Shown here: piece by piece, positions 1 to 7,392 of the stretch | Layout: every line of letters begins with the position of its first letter | How positions within the stretch are numbered: position 1 is the stretch's first letter | Assembly (NCBI GenBank): GCA_052148295.1 | Contig: JBKQIP010000074.1 | Span: forward strand, 1 to 12,959 | DNA: 12,959 nt | Origin: Bog-473 sp052148295 | GTDB lineage: Bacteria > Actinomycetota > Acidimicrobiia > Acidimicrobiales > RAAP-2 | Direction: 5' to 3' | Program-made: the position numbers and the translations under genes | The notes under the pieces: generated by a model | Told to the model about the DNA's origin: nothing | The model's input: only the letters and a program-made list of their open reading frames with translations | Databases searched by the model: none

Positions 1-59
1 GGAGTCGTTTGCCGTCAAGGAGTCCCATTGAATTTGCGAGGATATGCGAAAGTAGAGGC

Positions 60-710
60 GTGCACGTAGGGATCCTCGGGGGAACCGGGCCGGCAGGACG
101 GGGACTGGCCGCCCGGTTGGCCGCGTCGGGAGTCCAGGTCACCCTGGGATCTCGGGACGCCGGAAGGGCTACCGGGGTGGCGAAGGGGGTGGTCGAGTCC
201 TGGCCCGATCTCAGCCTGGCCATCGGGGGAGCAGGCAACGAAGGCGCCGCGGGTGCTGAGGTGGTGGTGGTGGCCACGCCCTGGGACAGTGCCATTCCCA
301 CCGTCAGGCCATTGCGCGATCTGGTGGTGGGCAAGGTCGTCATCTCCATGGCCAACGCCCTGGTGAAGGAGGGTCGCGAGATGCTGGCCCTCGTGCCACC
401 CCGGGGGTCGGTGGCGGCTGCGGTGCAGGCGGCGCTGCCCGAGTCGCAGGTGGTGGCCGCCTTCCATCATCTGCCGGCGTCGGAAATGGAAAATCTCGGA
501 TCGGGGTTGGAAGCCGACGTGCTGGTGTGCTCCGACCATCCCGAGGCCAGCGCGGTGGCGATCGGTCTGGTCGAGGCGATGCCGGGCCTGAGGCCACTCG
601 ACGCTGGGAGCCTGAGCCAGGCCGCCGCCATCGAGGCGTTCACCGCGGTGTGTATCACGCTGAACATGCGCCACAAGGCACACTCCACCCTCCGGATGAC
701 GGGGATCTAG
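60..710 (+). CDS. npdG: NADPH-dependent F420 reductase (F420H2:NADP oxidoreductase)
   Basis: Predicted to transfer hydride between NADPH and the deazaflavin coenzyme F420, supplying cytoplasmic F420H2. The protein starts directly with a Rossmann strand and dinucleotide-binding loop (VGILGGTGPAGRGLA, residues 3-17), followed by GSRD at 30-33, where Ser-Arg is the usual NADP 2'-phosphate contact of this family. Further family marks are the VVVVATPW strand, ISMANALVKEG, VVAAFHHLPA, and the C-terminal NMRHKAHSTLRMTGI. The 216-aa length is normal for the family. GTG 60 is chosen because it places the Rossmann strand at residue 3. The frame stays open to TTG at 9, which has GGAG at 1-4 and would add 17 residues, so the start is not certain. 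The stop lies 2 nt before the mshC start, suggesting one operon. Family assignment is confident; the physiological direction is not shown. Confidence 0.88.
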   Translation: MHVGILGGTGPAGRGLAARLAASGVQVTLGSRDAGRATGVAKGVVESWPDLSLAIGGAGNEGAAGAEVVVVATPWDSAIPTVRPLRDLVVGKVVISMANALVKEGREMLALVPPRGSVAAAVQAALPESQVVAAFHHLPASEMENLGSGLEADVLVCSDHPEASAVAIGLVEAMPGLRPLDAGSLSQAAAIEAFTAVCITLNMRHKAHSTLRMTGI

Positions 711-712
711 CG

Positions 713-1834
713 ATGCGGATGTACGACACGGCCAGCCGGGACGTGGTGTCGTTCGAGCCCGGACCCTCGGTGACGTTGTACTCCTGTGGCATCACTCCCT
801 ATGATGCCGCCCATCTCGGTCACGCCGCGGTGTACCTGTACTTCGACGTGCTGCAACGCCGCCTCCAAGATGCGGGGCATCAGACCCGCTGTGTGCGCAA
901 CGTCACCGACGTGGACGACGACATCTTGCGCAAGTCGAGGGAGCTCGGCGTCCATTACCTGGACCTGGCCGCTGAGGAGATGGCCCGTTTCGACGCCGAG
1001 ATGGGATTGCTGAACCTATTGCCGGTGTACTCGGAACCGAGGGCCACGTCGGCCATCTCCGACATCCTGTCGTTGATCGGGGCCTCCCTCGAACGTGGCC
1101 ACGCCTACGAGTCCGGAGGGTCGGTCTATTTCGACGTGGCCACCTTCCCCCGGTTCGGGCGGCTCAGCGGTTACAGCCGGGCCGACATGTTGCGGTTGGC
1201 CGCCGAGCACGGGGGGAACCCCGACGATCCCCGCAAGCGGAATCCATTGGACTTCGTCCTGTGGCAACCGTCGCTCTCGGATGAGCCGGCGTGGGAGTCC
1301 CGGTGGGGGTCGGGGCGTCCCGGGTGGCACATCGAATGCTCGGCGCTGGTCTTGCGCGAACTCGGTGAGACCATCGACGTTCACGGCGGGGGACGCGATC
1401 TGGTCTTTCCCCACCACGAGTGTGAGACGGCCCAGTCCGAGTCGGTGACGGGCCAGCCCTTCGCGCGACTGTGGTTCCATGTCGGCCTGGTCGGCCTGGG
1501 TGGCACGAAGATGTCGAAGTCCCTGGGGAATCTGGTCTTCGTCGGCGACCTGTGCAAGGAATGGGAGCCGCCGGCCGTCCGGCTGGCGCTGCTGGCGCAC
1601 CACTACCGGGGCGACTGGGATTGGCAGACGAATGTGGACATGCCGCCCGCGGCGGCTCGCCTCGCGCTCTGGCGCAGTGCACCGGTCGGGGATGGTGCAG
1701 CCGGCTTGGCGGGCGTACGGGCCGCGCTCGATGACGACCTCGATACCGTCGGCGCCCTGGAGGCGCTGGACGCCGAAGCCCTGGCCGGACGCCCGGTCCT
1801 CCCCGGCGCCAGCTTGCTGGGTGTAGAGCTGTAG
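713..1834 (+). CDS. mshC: Cysteine:GlcN-Ins ligase, mycothiol biosynthesis (MshC)
   Basis: MshC performs the ATP-dependent ligation of cysteine to glucosaminyl-inositol in mycothiol synthesis, by way of cysteinyl-AMP. It is a paralogue of cysteinyl-tRNA synthetase. The diagnostic N-terminal motif is CGITPYDAAHLGHA (C25 to A38), typical of MshC rather than the CGPTVYD form of CysS. The nucleotide-binding HLGH (34-37) and KMSKS (266-270) are intact. Likely zinc ligands C25, C209 (WHIEC) and the FPHHE histidine are present. VRNVTDVDDD and the IDVHGGGRDLVFPHHECE block also fit. At 373 aa it is somewhat shorter than usual for MshC (about 410 aa), with the loss in the C-terminal helical part; it still ends in LLGVEL, like the family, so it is not a broken end. 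ATG 713 has GGGGA at 701-705 with a 7-nt spacer; ATG 719 is an alternative. It sits 2 nt after npdG. Confidence 0.9.
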   Translation: MRMYDTASRDVVSFEPGPSVTLYSCGITPYDAAHLGHAAVYLYFDVLQRRLQDAGHQTRCVRNVTDVDDDILRKSRELGVHYLDLAAEEMARFDAEMGLLNLLPVYSEPRATSAISDILSLIGASLERGHAYESGGSVYFDVATFPRFGRLSGYSRADMLRLAAEHGGNPDDPRKRNPLDFVLWQPSLSDEPAWESRWGSGRPGWHIECSALVLRELGETIDVHGGGRDLVFPHHECETAQSESVTGQPFARLWFHVGLVGLGGTKMSKSLGNLVFVGDLCKEWEPPAVRLALLAHHYRGDWDWQTNVDMPPAAARLALWRSAPVGDGAAGLAGVRAALDDDLDTVGALEALDAEALAGRPVLPGASLLGVEL

Positions 1835-1872
1835 TCGCTCAGGACCCGGTTCCACTGGTGGTCGTACACTGT

Positions 1873-1889
1873 GGCCGGGCGTCCCGGCC
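1873..1889 (+). terminator. Candidate terminator hairpin after mshC
   Basis: A perfect 7-bp all-G/C inverted repeat (GGCCGGG / CCCGGCC) with a 3-nt loop lies 38 nt past the mshC stop. A second, weaker GC hairpin (CCGCC / GGCGG) follows directly. There is no T-run, so this would be a U-less hairpin of the kind often proposed in high-GC actinobacteria. It may alternatively be a leader structure of the downstream cyclase gene. Confidence 0.4.
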
Positions 1890-1939
1890 GCCCTGCGGCG
1901 GGCCCAACGCCGGTTGGCATAGCCTGGAATGGTGCATGT

Positions 1940-1948
1940 GGGGGAGGG
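1940..1948 (+). promoter_or_regulatory. Ribosome binding site fixing the cyclase start
   Basis: A purine run GGGGGAGGG ends 6 nt before ATG 1955. It decides between that ATG and the upstream GTG 1871 in the same frame, which lies in the hairpin region and would add 28 residues unlike any cyclase domain. Confidence 0.7.
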
Positions 1949-1954
1949 CCTCCG

Positions 1955-4900
1955 ATGACCACCGAGAACGCGGCGATCCTGTTCACGGACATGGTGGACT
2001 CGACGAAACTGTCGCAGAGCCTGACCCCCGAGGCCGCCGACGACGTCCGGAGGGGCCACATCTCCATTCTGCGGCAGGCCATCGCCGAGACGGGGGGTCG
2101 CGAGGTCAAGAACCTCGGCGACGGGGTGATGGTCGTCTTCGGCTCGGCCTCGGCCGCCCTGGCCTGCGGGGTGGTCATGCAGCAGGGGGTCGAGCTGGAC
2201 AACCGCAGCCACCAGCACTCGGTGGGCCTGCGGGTCGGGATGAGCGGAGGGGAGGTCATCGGGGAGGACAACGACTTCTTCGGGGACCCCGTCGTCGAGG
2301 CGGCCCGGCTCTGTGCCGTCTGCGGCAGTGGACAGATCCTCGCTGCCGACGTGTTGCGGGCGATGGCCAGCCGTCGCAACCGCCACCAGTGCCGCCCGGT
2401 CGGAGATCTCACCCTGAAGGGTCTCCCCGATCCGGTTCCCACCGTCGAGGTCGTGTGGGAGCCCCTCGGTCGTGCCGACGACGGCGCCACGGTGCCCCTG
2501 CCCAGCCGCCTGGCCGTGCGGCCCTCCGTCGGCGTGGTCGGTCGCGAGCACGAGATGGGCGTGCTGGCCGAGGCGGCCAAACGCGTGATGCAGGGCGACG
2601 GGCGCGAGGTGGTGCTCGTCTCGGGTGAAGCCGGCCTGGGCAAGACGACGCTGGTGGCCGAGGCGGCCCGGGCCGCCCACGACGACGGCGCCTGCGTCCT
2701 GTTCGGGCACTGCGAGGAGGACCTGGGCACCCCGTACCAGCTCTTCGCCGAGGCCCTCGGGTACTTCGTCACCTACGCTCCCGAGGAAGACCTGCTCGTC
2801 CACATCGAGGCCCACGGGTCCGAGCTGTCCCGCCTGGTGCCGGCGCTGGCCAGCCGGGCCCCGGACCTGCCGCCCTCGAAGGCGACGGACACCGACACCG
2901 AGCGCTACCTGCTCTTCGCGGCCGTGGTCGGCCTGCTGGCCACCGTGTCGGCCGACCAGCCCGTCGTCCTCGTGTTGGACGACCTCCAGTGGGCGGACAA
3001 GGCCAGCCTCCTCCTCCTGCGCCACCTGACCGCGGCCGATCCGGCCATGCGGGTCCTCGTGCTGGGGACCTATCGCGACAACGAGCTGTCACACGCCGAC
3101 GCCCTCCGCGACACCCTGGGCGTGCTGAGGCGCCAGAGCGGCGTCACCCGCATCGAGTTGGGCGGGCTGGACGACACGGGCGTGATGACGTTCCTGGAGG
3201 CGGCGGCCGGTCACAACTTGGACGACGACGGGGTCGACCTGGCCCATGCCGTGTATCGCGAGACCGACGGCAATCCGTTCTTCGTGAGCGAGGTGCTGCG
3301 CCACCTCACCGATACCGGCGCCATCTACCAGGACGCCACCGGACGGTGGGTGACCGAGAACTCCATGGGCCAGATGGCGCTCCCCAACAGTGTGCGCGAG
3401 GTGATCGGTGGACGGGTGGTTCGTCTCGGGCCGGTGGCCGGGCGCGTGCTGGCCACGGCCGCGGTCATCGGTCGCGACTTCGACCTCGATGTCCTGGCCC
3501 GGGCCACCAAGACCGATGAGGATGAGCTGCTGGACATCCTCGACGCAGCCGCGGCCGTGGCGCTGGTACGCGAGATGATCGACACGGGGCGCTACAGCTT
3601 CGCCCACGCCCTCATTCAACCCACGCTGTACGAGGACATGGGGCCGACCCGCCGGGCGAGGGCCCACCGCCAGGTGGCGGAGGCACTCGAGGAGCTGCAC
3701 GGAGACCGCCCGGGCGGGCGGCTGGGCGAACTGGCCCGTCACTGGATCGCCGCCACGCAGCCGATCGACCTGACCAAGGCCATCAGCTATTCGCGGCGGG
3801 CGGGTGACGCCGCGCTCGCCGCGCTCGCCCCGGCGGACGCCCTGCACTACTACGCCCAGGCCCTCGACCTCCATGCCCAGGCCCTGGACCCCGACCCCGT
3901 GATGGGTATCGACCTGGCGATCGGGCTCGGCACCGCCCAGCGCCAGACCGGGGACCCCGCCTTCCGGGACACCCTCCTGGGGGCGTCCCGCCGAGCCGCC
4001 GCCCTGGGCGACACCGACCGGCTGGTGGCCGCCGCCCTGGCCAACAATCGCGGCATCTTCAGTGCCGCCGGTGTCGTCGACACCGACAAGGTTGCGATGT
4101 TGGAGACCGCCCTGTCGCGCCTCCCGGCGGCACACCACGATCGGGCCCTGGTGCTGGCCAACCTGTGCCAGGAGCTGACCTGGGACAGCTCGCTCCAGCG
4201 CCGCCGGGATCTGGCCGAGGAGGCCGTTTCCATCGCCCATGCCTCCCACGACGACGCCACCGTGGTGCGGGTCCTGAATCACATCTCGTACCCACTCCGG
4301 GTGCCCTCTCTGCTCGGGCAGAATCTGGCCTGGACCGCCGACGCCCTGCACCGAGCAGAGCGGCTCGGTGACCCGGTCCTGCTGTTCTGGGCCGCCTCGC
4401 GTCGCAACCCGATCGTGACGGGTGCCGCGCAGGTGGACGAGCTGGACCAGTGTCTGGCCATCGCCGGATCCTCGGCGGCCCAGCTGCACCAGCCGACGCT
4501 GCACTGGATGGACACGTTCCAGCGAGCGGCCCGGGCGTTGATGTCGGGGGAAACGGACAGAGGGGAGCAGCTGGCGAGAGAGGCCCTCCGTGTCGGCACC
4601 GACAGTGGGCAACCCGACGCCATGTTCATCTGCAGCACCCAGCTCGCCGCCGCGTGGTCCCAGCGAGGCGGGTCGCTCGACGAAGTTGCGTCCATCATCG
4701 AGCAGAGGACCGCTGCCAACCCCCGTGCCACCGACAGCACGGCGGCGCTGGCCTCGGCCTATGCCGAGGTGGACCGAGCGGACGAGGCCCGTGCCCTCCT
4801 GGAAGCCTTCGCCACCGGAGGTTTCGACCTTCCCTTGGATCTGATGTGGTTGATCGGCATGGTCTGGTATGCCGAGGCCGCCGTCGAGTGCCGGGTGGCG

Positions 4901-5260
4901 GAGTACGCCGAGCCGCTGCTGCGGAGGCTGGCCCCGTGGGCCGATCAATTGTCCACCAACGGCCTCATGACGCGCGGCCCGGTCAGCCACCACCTCGGTG
5001 GGCTCGCGGCCCTGCTGGGCCGCACCGACGAGGCGGACGCCTACTTCACCCGCTCGGCCGCCATGAGCGAACGGGTGGGCGCCACGTTCGACCTGGCCCG
5101 GACCAACCTGCTGTGGGGGACGATGCTGGTCGAGCGCGGGGCGCGCCGCGACGTCGACCGGGCCTGCGATCTGCTCGCCCGGGCCCATGCCGCCGCGGCC
5201 GCACATGGGTACGGGTACGTCGAGCGCCGCGCCGCCGAGGCGCTCCGGGGGCTGGACTGA
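1955..5260 (+). CDS. Class III nucleotidyl cyclase / AAA-STAND ATPase / TPR-like signalling protein
   Basis: A 1101-aa multidomain protein. Residues 5-170 form a class III adenylate/guanylate cyclase domain: metal aspartates D12 (FTDMVDST) and D56 (NLGDG), with K52 and D107 at the positions that select adenine. R118 is kept, but the transition-state Asn of the usual V-N-x-A-x-R pattern is replaced (VVEAAR, 113-118), so cyclase activity is uncertain. Residues 190-500 form an AAA_16/STAND-like ATPase: VVGRE at 194-198, Walker A GEAGLGKTT (224-232, K230), and Walker B VVLVLDDLQWAD with D342/D343. Residues from about 600 to the end are alanine- and leucine-rich helical repeats resembling TPRs. 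Many actinobacterial relatives end in a LuxR-type HTH; none is visible here. No membrane segment is seen. The likely role is a cytoplasmic signal-integrating protein whose signal and target are unknown. It is probably its own transcription unit. Confidence 0.85.
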   Translation: MTTENAAILFTDMVDSTKLSQSLTPEAADDVRRGHISILRQAIAETGGREVKNLGDGVMVVFGSASAALACGVVMQQGVELDNRSHQHSVGLRVGMSGGEVIGEDNDFFGDPVVEAARLCAVCGSGQILAADVLRAMASRRNRHQCRPVGDLTLKGLPDPVPTVEVVWEPLGRADDGATVPLPSRLAVRPSVGVVGREHEMGVLAEAAKRVMQGDGREVVLVSGEAGLGKTTLVAEAARAAHDDGACVLFGHCEEDLGTPYQLFAEALGYFVTYAPEEDLLVHIEAHGSELSRLVPALASRAPDLPPSKATDTDTERYLLFAAVVGLLATVSADQPVVLVLDDLQWADKASLLLLRHLTAADPAMRVLVLGTYRDNELSHADALRDTLGVLRRQSGVTRIELGGLDDTGVMTFLEAAAGHNLDDDGVDLAHAVYRETDGNPFFVSEVLRHLTDTGAIYQDATGRWVTENSMGQMALPNSVREVIGGRVVRLGPVAGRVLATAAVIGRDFDLDVLARATKTDEDELLDILDAAAAVALVREMIDTGRYSFAHALIQPTLYEDMGPTRRARAHRQVAEALEELHGDRPGGRLGELARHWIAATQPIDLTKAISYSRRAGDAALAALAPADALHYYAQALDLHAQALDPDPVMGIDLAIGLGTAQRQTGDPAFRDTLLGASRRAAALGDTDRLVAAALANNRGIFSAAGVVDTDKVAMLETALSRLPAAHHDRALVLANLCQELTWDSSLQRRRDLAEEAVSIAHASHDDATVVRVLNHISYPLRVPSLLGQNLAWTADALHRAERLGDPVLLFWAASRRNPIVTGAAQVDELDQCLAIAGSSAAQLHQPTLHWMDTFQRAARALMSGETDRGEQLAREALRVGTDSGQPDAMFICSTQLAAAWSQRGGSLDEVASIIEQRTAANPRATDSTAALASAYAEVDRADEARALLEAFATGGFDLPLDLMWLIGMVWYAEAAVECRVAEYAEPLLRRLAPWADQLSTNGLMTRGPVSHHLGGLAALLGRTDEADAYFTRSAAMSERVGATFDLARTNLLWGTMLVERGARRDVDRACDLLARAHAAAAAHGYGYVERRAAEALRGLD

Positions 5261-5319
5261 CCCTGTCGCTGGTGGGGGGTGACGGGGTCGACGGTTCGGG
5301 GAGCGCGACGGCGGTCCAG

Positions 5320-5325
5320 TAACCT
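5320..5325 (+). promoter_or_regulatory. thrS: Possible -10 box upstream of thrS
   Basis: TAACCT fits the TANNNT pattern and lies 55 nt before GTG 5380, in the 119-nt gap after the cyclase gene. No convincing -35 was found at the expected distance (TTCGGG at 5295-5300 gives a 19-nt spacer). No T-box-like antiterminator sequence was seen in this gap. Confidence 0.3.
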
Positions 5326-5364
5326 TGCGCCACGTCCCCCCGTGGAGGAATCCCCGGGCTGAGC

Positions 5365-5372
5365 AGGAAAGG
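5365..5372 (+). promoter_or_regulatory. thrS: Ribosome binding site of the original thrS start
   Basis: AGGAAAGG lies 7 nt before GTG 5380. This strong Shine-Dalgarno feeds the frame that reaches the in-frame TAG after 12 codons, showing that the ancestral start of thrS was here. Confidence 0.65.
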
Positions 5373-5379
5373 CAGACAC

Positions 5380-5418
5380 GTGACAGGCGTGATATCGGTA
5401 CGGCTCCCCGACGGATAG
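5380..5418 (+). pseudogene. thrS: Stranded N-terminus of thrS ending at an in-frame TAG
   Basis: From GTG 5380 the frame reads VTGVISVRLPDG and then TAG (5416-5418). It is in the same phase as the intact thrS frame beyond it. VRLPDG is the characteristic first strand and turn of the ThrRS TGS domain. The codons right after the stop (RRELAEGTTAAELAQSIG) continue that domain, so only one codon is disrupted and there is no frameshift. A single substitution from TCG, CAG or AAG would explain it. Whether it is a real nonsense mutation, a read-through site or a base error cannot be decided here. Confidence 0.8.
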
Positions 5419-5484
5419 AGGCGGGAGCTGGCCGAGGGCACGACGGCTGCCGAGCTGGCGCAGTCCATCGGATCCGGCCTGGCC

Positions 5485-5488
5485 AAGG
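5485..5488 (+). promoter_or_regulatory. thrS: Possible internal ribosome binding site for truncated ThrRS
   Basis: AAGG with a 5-nt spacer precedes GTG 5494, the first ATG/GTG/TTG codon in the thrS frame after the TAG. It could allow re-initiation after the 12-codon upstream reading frame. It also encodes the ordinary LAKAAVAA stretch of the TGS domain, so it may be coincidence. Confidence 0.35.
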
Positions 5489-5493
5489 CGGCG

Positions 5494-7392
5494 GTGGCGG
5501 CCAGCGTGGACGGGCGCGAGGTCGACCTGGGCACGCCGCTGGCCGACGGGGACGAGGTGGCCATCGTGACCGGGGAGACCGAGGCCGGCCGCGCCGTGCT
5601 GCGGCACTCCACGGCGCACGTCCTGGCCCAGGCCGTCCTGCGGCTCTGGCCCGGCGCCAAGTACGCCATCGGGCCGGTCATCGAGAACGGCTTCTACTAC
5701 GACTTCGAGCTGCCCGGCGGCGCCCGGTTCAGCGACGACGACCTGGTGCGGGTGGAGGCCGAGATGCGGGCCATCATGGCCGAGGACCAGCCCTTCATCC
5801 GCCACGAGCACGGCCTCGACGAGGGGCTGGCCCTCTTCGCCGACCAGCCCTTTAAGCGGGAGATCATCGAGGCCGTCGGGGCCGGGGCCGACGAGATCGA
5901 TGCCGGCGGGTCGCTGGTCAGCACCTACTGGAACAGCGACGCGTTCACCGACCTGTGCCGCGGACCGCACGTGGCGTCGACCGGGCGGCTGGGTCACTTC
6001 AAGCTCATGCGGGTGGCCGGGGCCTACTGGAGGGGCGACGAGAAGCGCGAGCAGCTCCAGCGCATCTACGGGACGGCCTGGGAGTCCAAGAAGGCGCTCG
6101 CCGCGCACCTGCACCAGCTCGAGGAGGCCGAGCGCCGCGACCACCGCAAGCTGGGCGCCGAGCTCGATCTCTTCAGCTTCCCCGAGGAGATCGGGTCGGG
6201 CCTGGCCATCTTCCACCCCAAGGGCGGGACCATCCGCCGGCTGATGGAGGACTACTCCCGGCAGCGCCACGTCGAGTCCGGGTACGAGTTCGTCACCTCG
6301 CCGCACATCACCAAGAGCCGGCTCTTCGAGATCTCCGGACACCTGGACTGGTTCGCCGAGGGCATGTACCCCCCCATGGAGCTCGACGGGGGCACCGAGT
6401 ACTACCTCAAGCCCATGAACTGCCCGTTCCACATTCTGGTCTACCGGAGCCGGCAGCGTTCCTACCGCGAGCTGCCCCTGCGCCTGTTCGAGTTCGGGGC
6501 GGTCTACCGCTACGAGAAGTCGGGCGTGGTGCACGGCCTGACCCGGGTCCGGGGCATGACCATGGACGACGCCCACATCTTCTGCGCCCGGGAGGACATG
6601 GTCCCCGAGCTGGTCCGCACCCTGCATTTCGTGCTCGACCTCCTGCGCGACTTCGGTCTGAGCGACTTCTACCTCGAGCTCTCCACCAAGCCGGCGGGCA
6701 AGGCGGTGGGGTCCGACCGGGAGTGGGAGGAGGCGACCGCGGCGCTGCGGGCCACGGCGGCGGAGATGGGGTTCGACCTGGTCATGGACGAGGGCGGGGG
6801 TGCCTTCTACGGGCCGAAGATCTCCGTGCAGGCCAAGGATGCCATCGGCCGGACGTGGCAGATGTCGACGGTCCAGCTCGACTTCCAGCTGCCCCAGCGC
6901 TTCGGCCTCGAGTACGTCGGTGCCGACAACGAGCGGCACCGGCCGGTCATGATCCACCGGGCCCTCTTCGGGTCGGTGGAGCGCTTCCTGGCCGTCCTGC
7001 TCGAGCACTACGCCGGCGCGTTGCCCACCTGGTTGTCGCCCGAGCAGGTCCGCGTGCTGCCGGTGAGCGACGCCCACGCCGGCTACGCCCGCTCGGTGGA
7101 GGCCGCCTGCCGCGACGCCGGGCTGCGGGCCTCGGTCGACGACGCCGGTGAGCAGCTGGGGGCGCGGGTACGGCGGGCCAAGCTGACCAAGGTGCCCTAC
7201 GTGCTGGTGGTCGGCGAGGACGATGTCCGACACGGCACGGTGGGCGTGAACCGCCGCGGCTCGAACGATCCCGAGCGCGGCGTCGCGCTCGCCGATTTCG
7301 TGGCCCAGGTGACCGACGAAGTGGCGCGGATGGGGTCGCCCGAGGACGGTCCGGGCGGGGTGGACGGTCCGGGCGGGGGAGCCCCGGGGTGA
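5494..7392 (+). CDS. thrS: Threonyl-tRNA synthetase, N-terminally truncated by an upstream TAG
   Basis: Class II synthetase charging tRNA-Thr. The open frame after the TAG encodes 632 aa; read from GTG 5380 the gene spans 670 codons, close to the usual 640-680. Counting from 5380: the second half of the TGS domain; the editing (SAD) domain with HSTAH (H76, H80) and CRGPH; then the catalytic core with zinc ligands C348 (MNCPFH), H399 (DDAHIFC) and H526 (MIHRA), and motif-2 R377 (VYRYEKSG). Motif 3 is near HRALFGSVERF, and the anticodon-binding domain ends near position 650. All catalytic and editing residues are intact, suggesting selection for function. Starting at GTG 5494 would lose about half of the TGS domain, which is generally the least critical module for aminoacylation. 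The last residues form a Gly/Pro-rich tail. The stop overlaps the HIT gene start by 4 nt. Confidence 0.92.
   Translation: MAASVDGREVDLGTPLADGDEVAIVTGETEAGRAVLRHSTAHVLAQAVLRLWPGAKYAIGPVIENGFYYDFELPGGARFSDDDLVRVEAEMRAIMAEDQPFIRHEHGLDEGLALFADQPFKREIIEAVGAGADEIDAGGSLVSTYWNSDAFTDLCRGPHVASTGRLGHFKLMRVAGAYWRGDEKREQLQRIYGTAWESKKALAAHLHQLEEAERRDHRKLGAELDLFSFPEEIGSGLAIFHPKGGTIRRLMEDYSRQRHVESGYEFVTSPHITKSRLFEISGHLDWFAEGMYPPMELDGGTEYYLKPMNCPFHILVYRSRQRSYRELPLRLFEFGAVYRYEKSGVVHGLTRVRGMTMDDAHIFCAREDMVPELVRTLHFVLDLLRDFGLSDFYLELSTKPAGKAVGSDREWEEATAALRATAAEMGFDLVMDEGGGAFYGPKISVQAKDAIGRTWQMSTVQLDFQLPQRFGLEYVGADNERHRPVMIHRALFGSVERFLAVLLEHYAGALPTWLSPEQVRVLPVSDAHAGYARSVEAACRDAGLRASVDDAGEQLGARVRRAKLTKVPYVLVVGEDDVRHGTVGVNRRGSNDPERGVALADFVAQVTDEVARMGSPEDGPGGVDGPGGGAPG
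7344..7378 (+). repeat. Two-copy 18-nt tandem repeat in the thrS 3' end
   Basis: A 17-nt sequence, GGACGGTCCGGGCGGGG, occurs at 7344-7360 and identically at 7362-7378, an 18-nt period. In the thrS frame it encodes two D-G-P-G-G units of the C-terminal tail, outside the folded anticodon-binding domain, and looks like a recent slippage duplication. Confidence 0.75.

Noticed and set aside
1871..1954. Upstream GTG start for the cyclase gene
   Set aside because: The added 28 residues are encoded by the hairpin region and lack a ribosome binding site; ATG 1955 has a strong one.
1016..3025. 669-aa minus-strand open frame spanning mshC and the cyclase gene
   Set aside because: It crosses two real genes and their intergenic region and has no family signature.
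3089..5206. 705-aa minus-strand open frame opposite the cyclase-ATPase gene
   Set aside because: Low-complexity composition without motifs; explained by the GC-rich third positions of the real gene.
5261..5379. T-box or threonine attenuator leader before thrS
   Set aside because: No T-box core sequence, no run of Thr codons and no terminator-antiterminator pair could be found in this short gap.
5041..7233. 730-aa open frame on the minus strand opposite thrS
   Set aside because: It is a high-GC antisense shadow: Arg/Gly/His/Pro-rich composition, no recognisable domain, and full overlap with the clearly real thrS.
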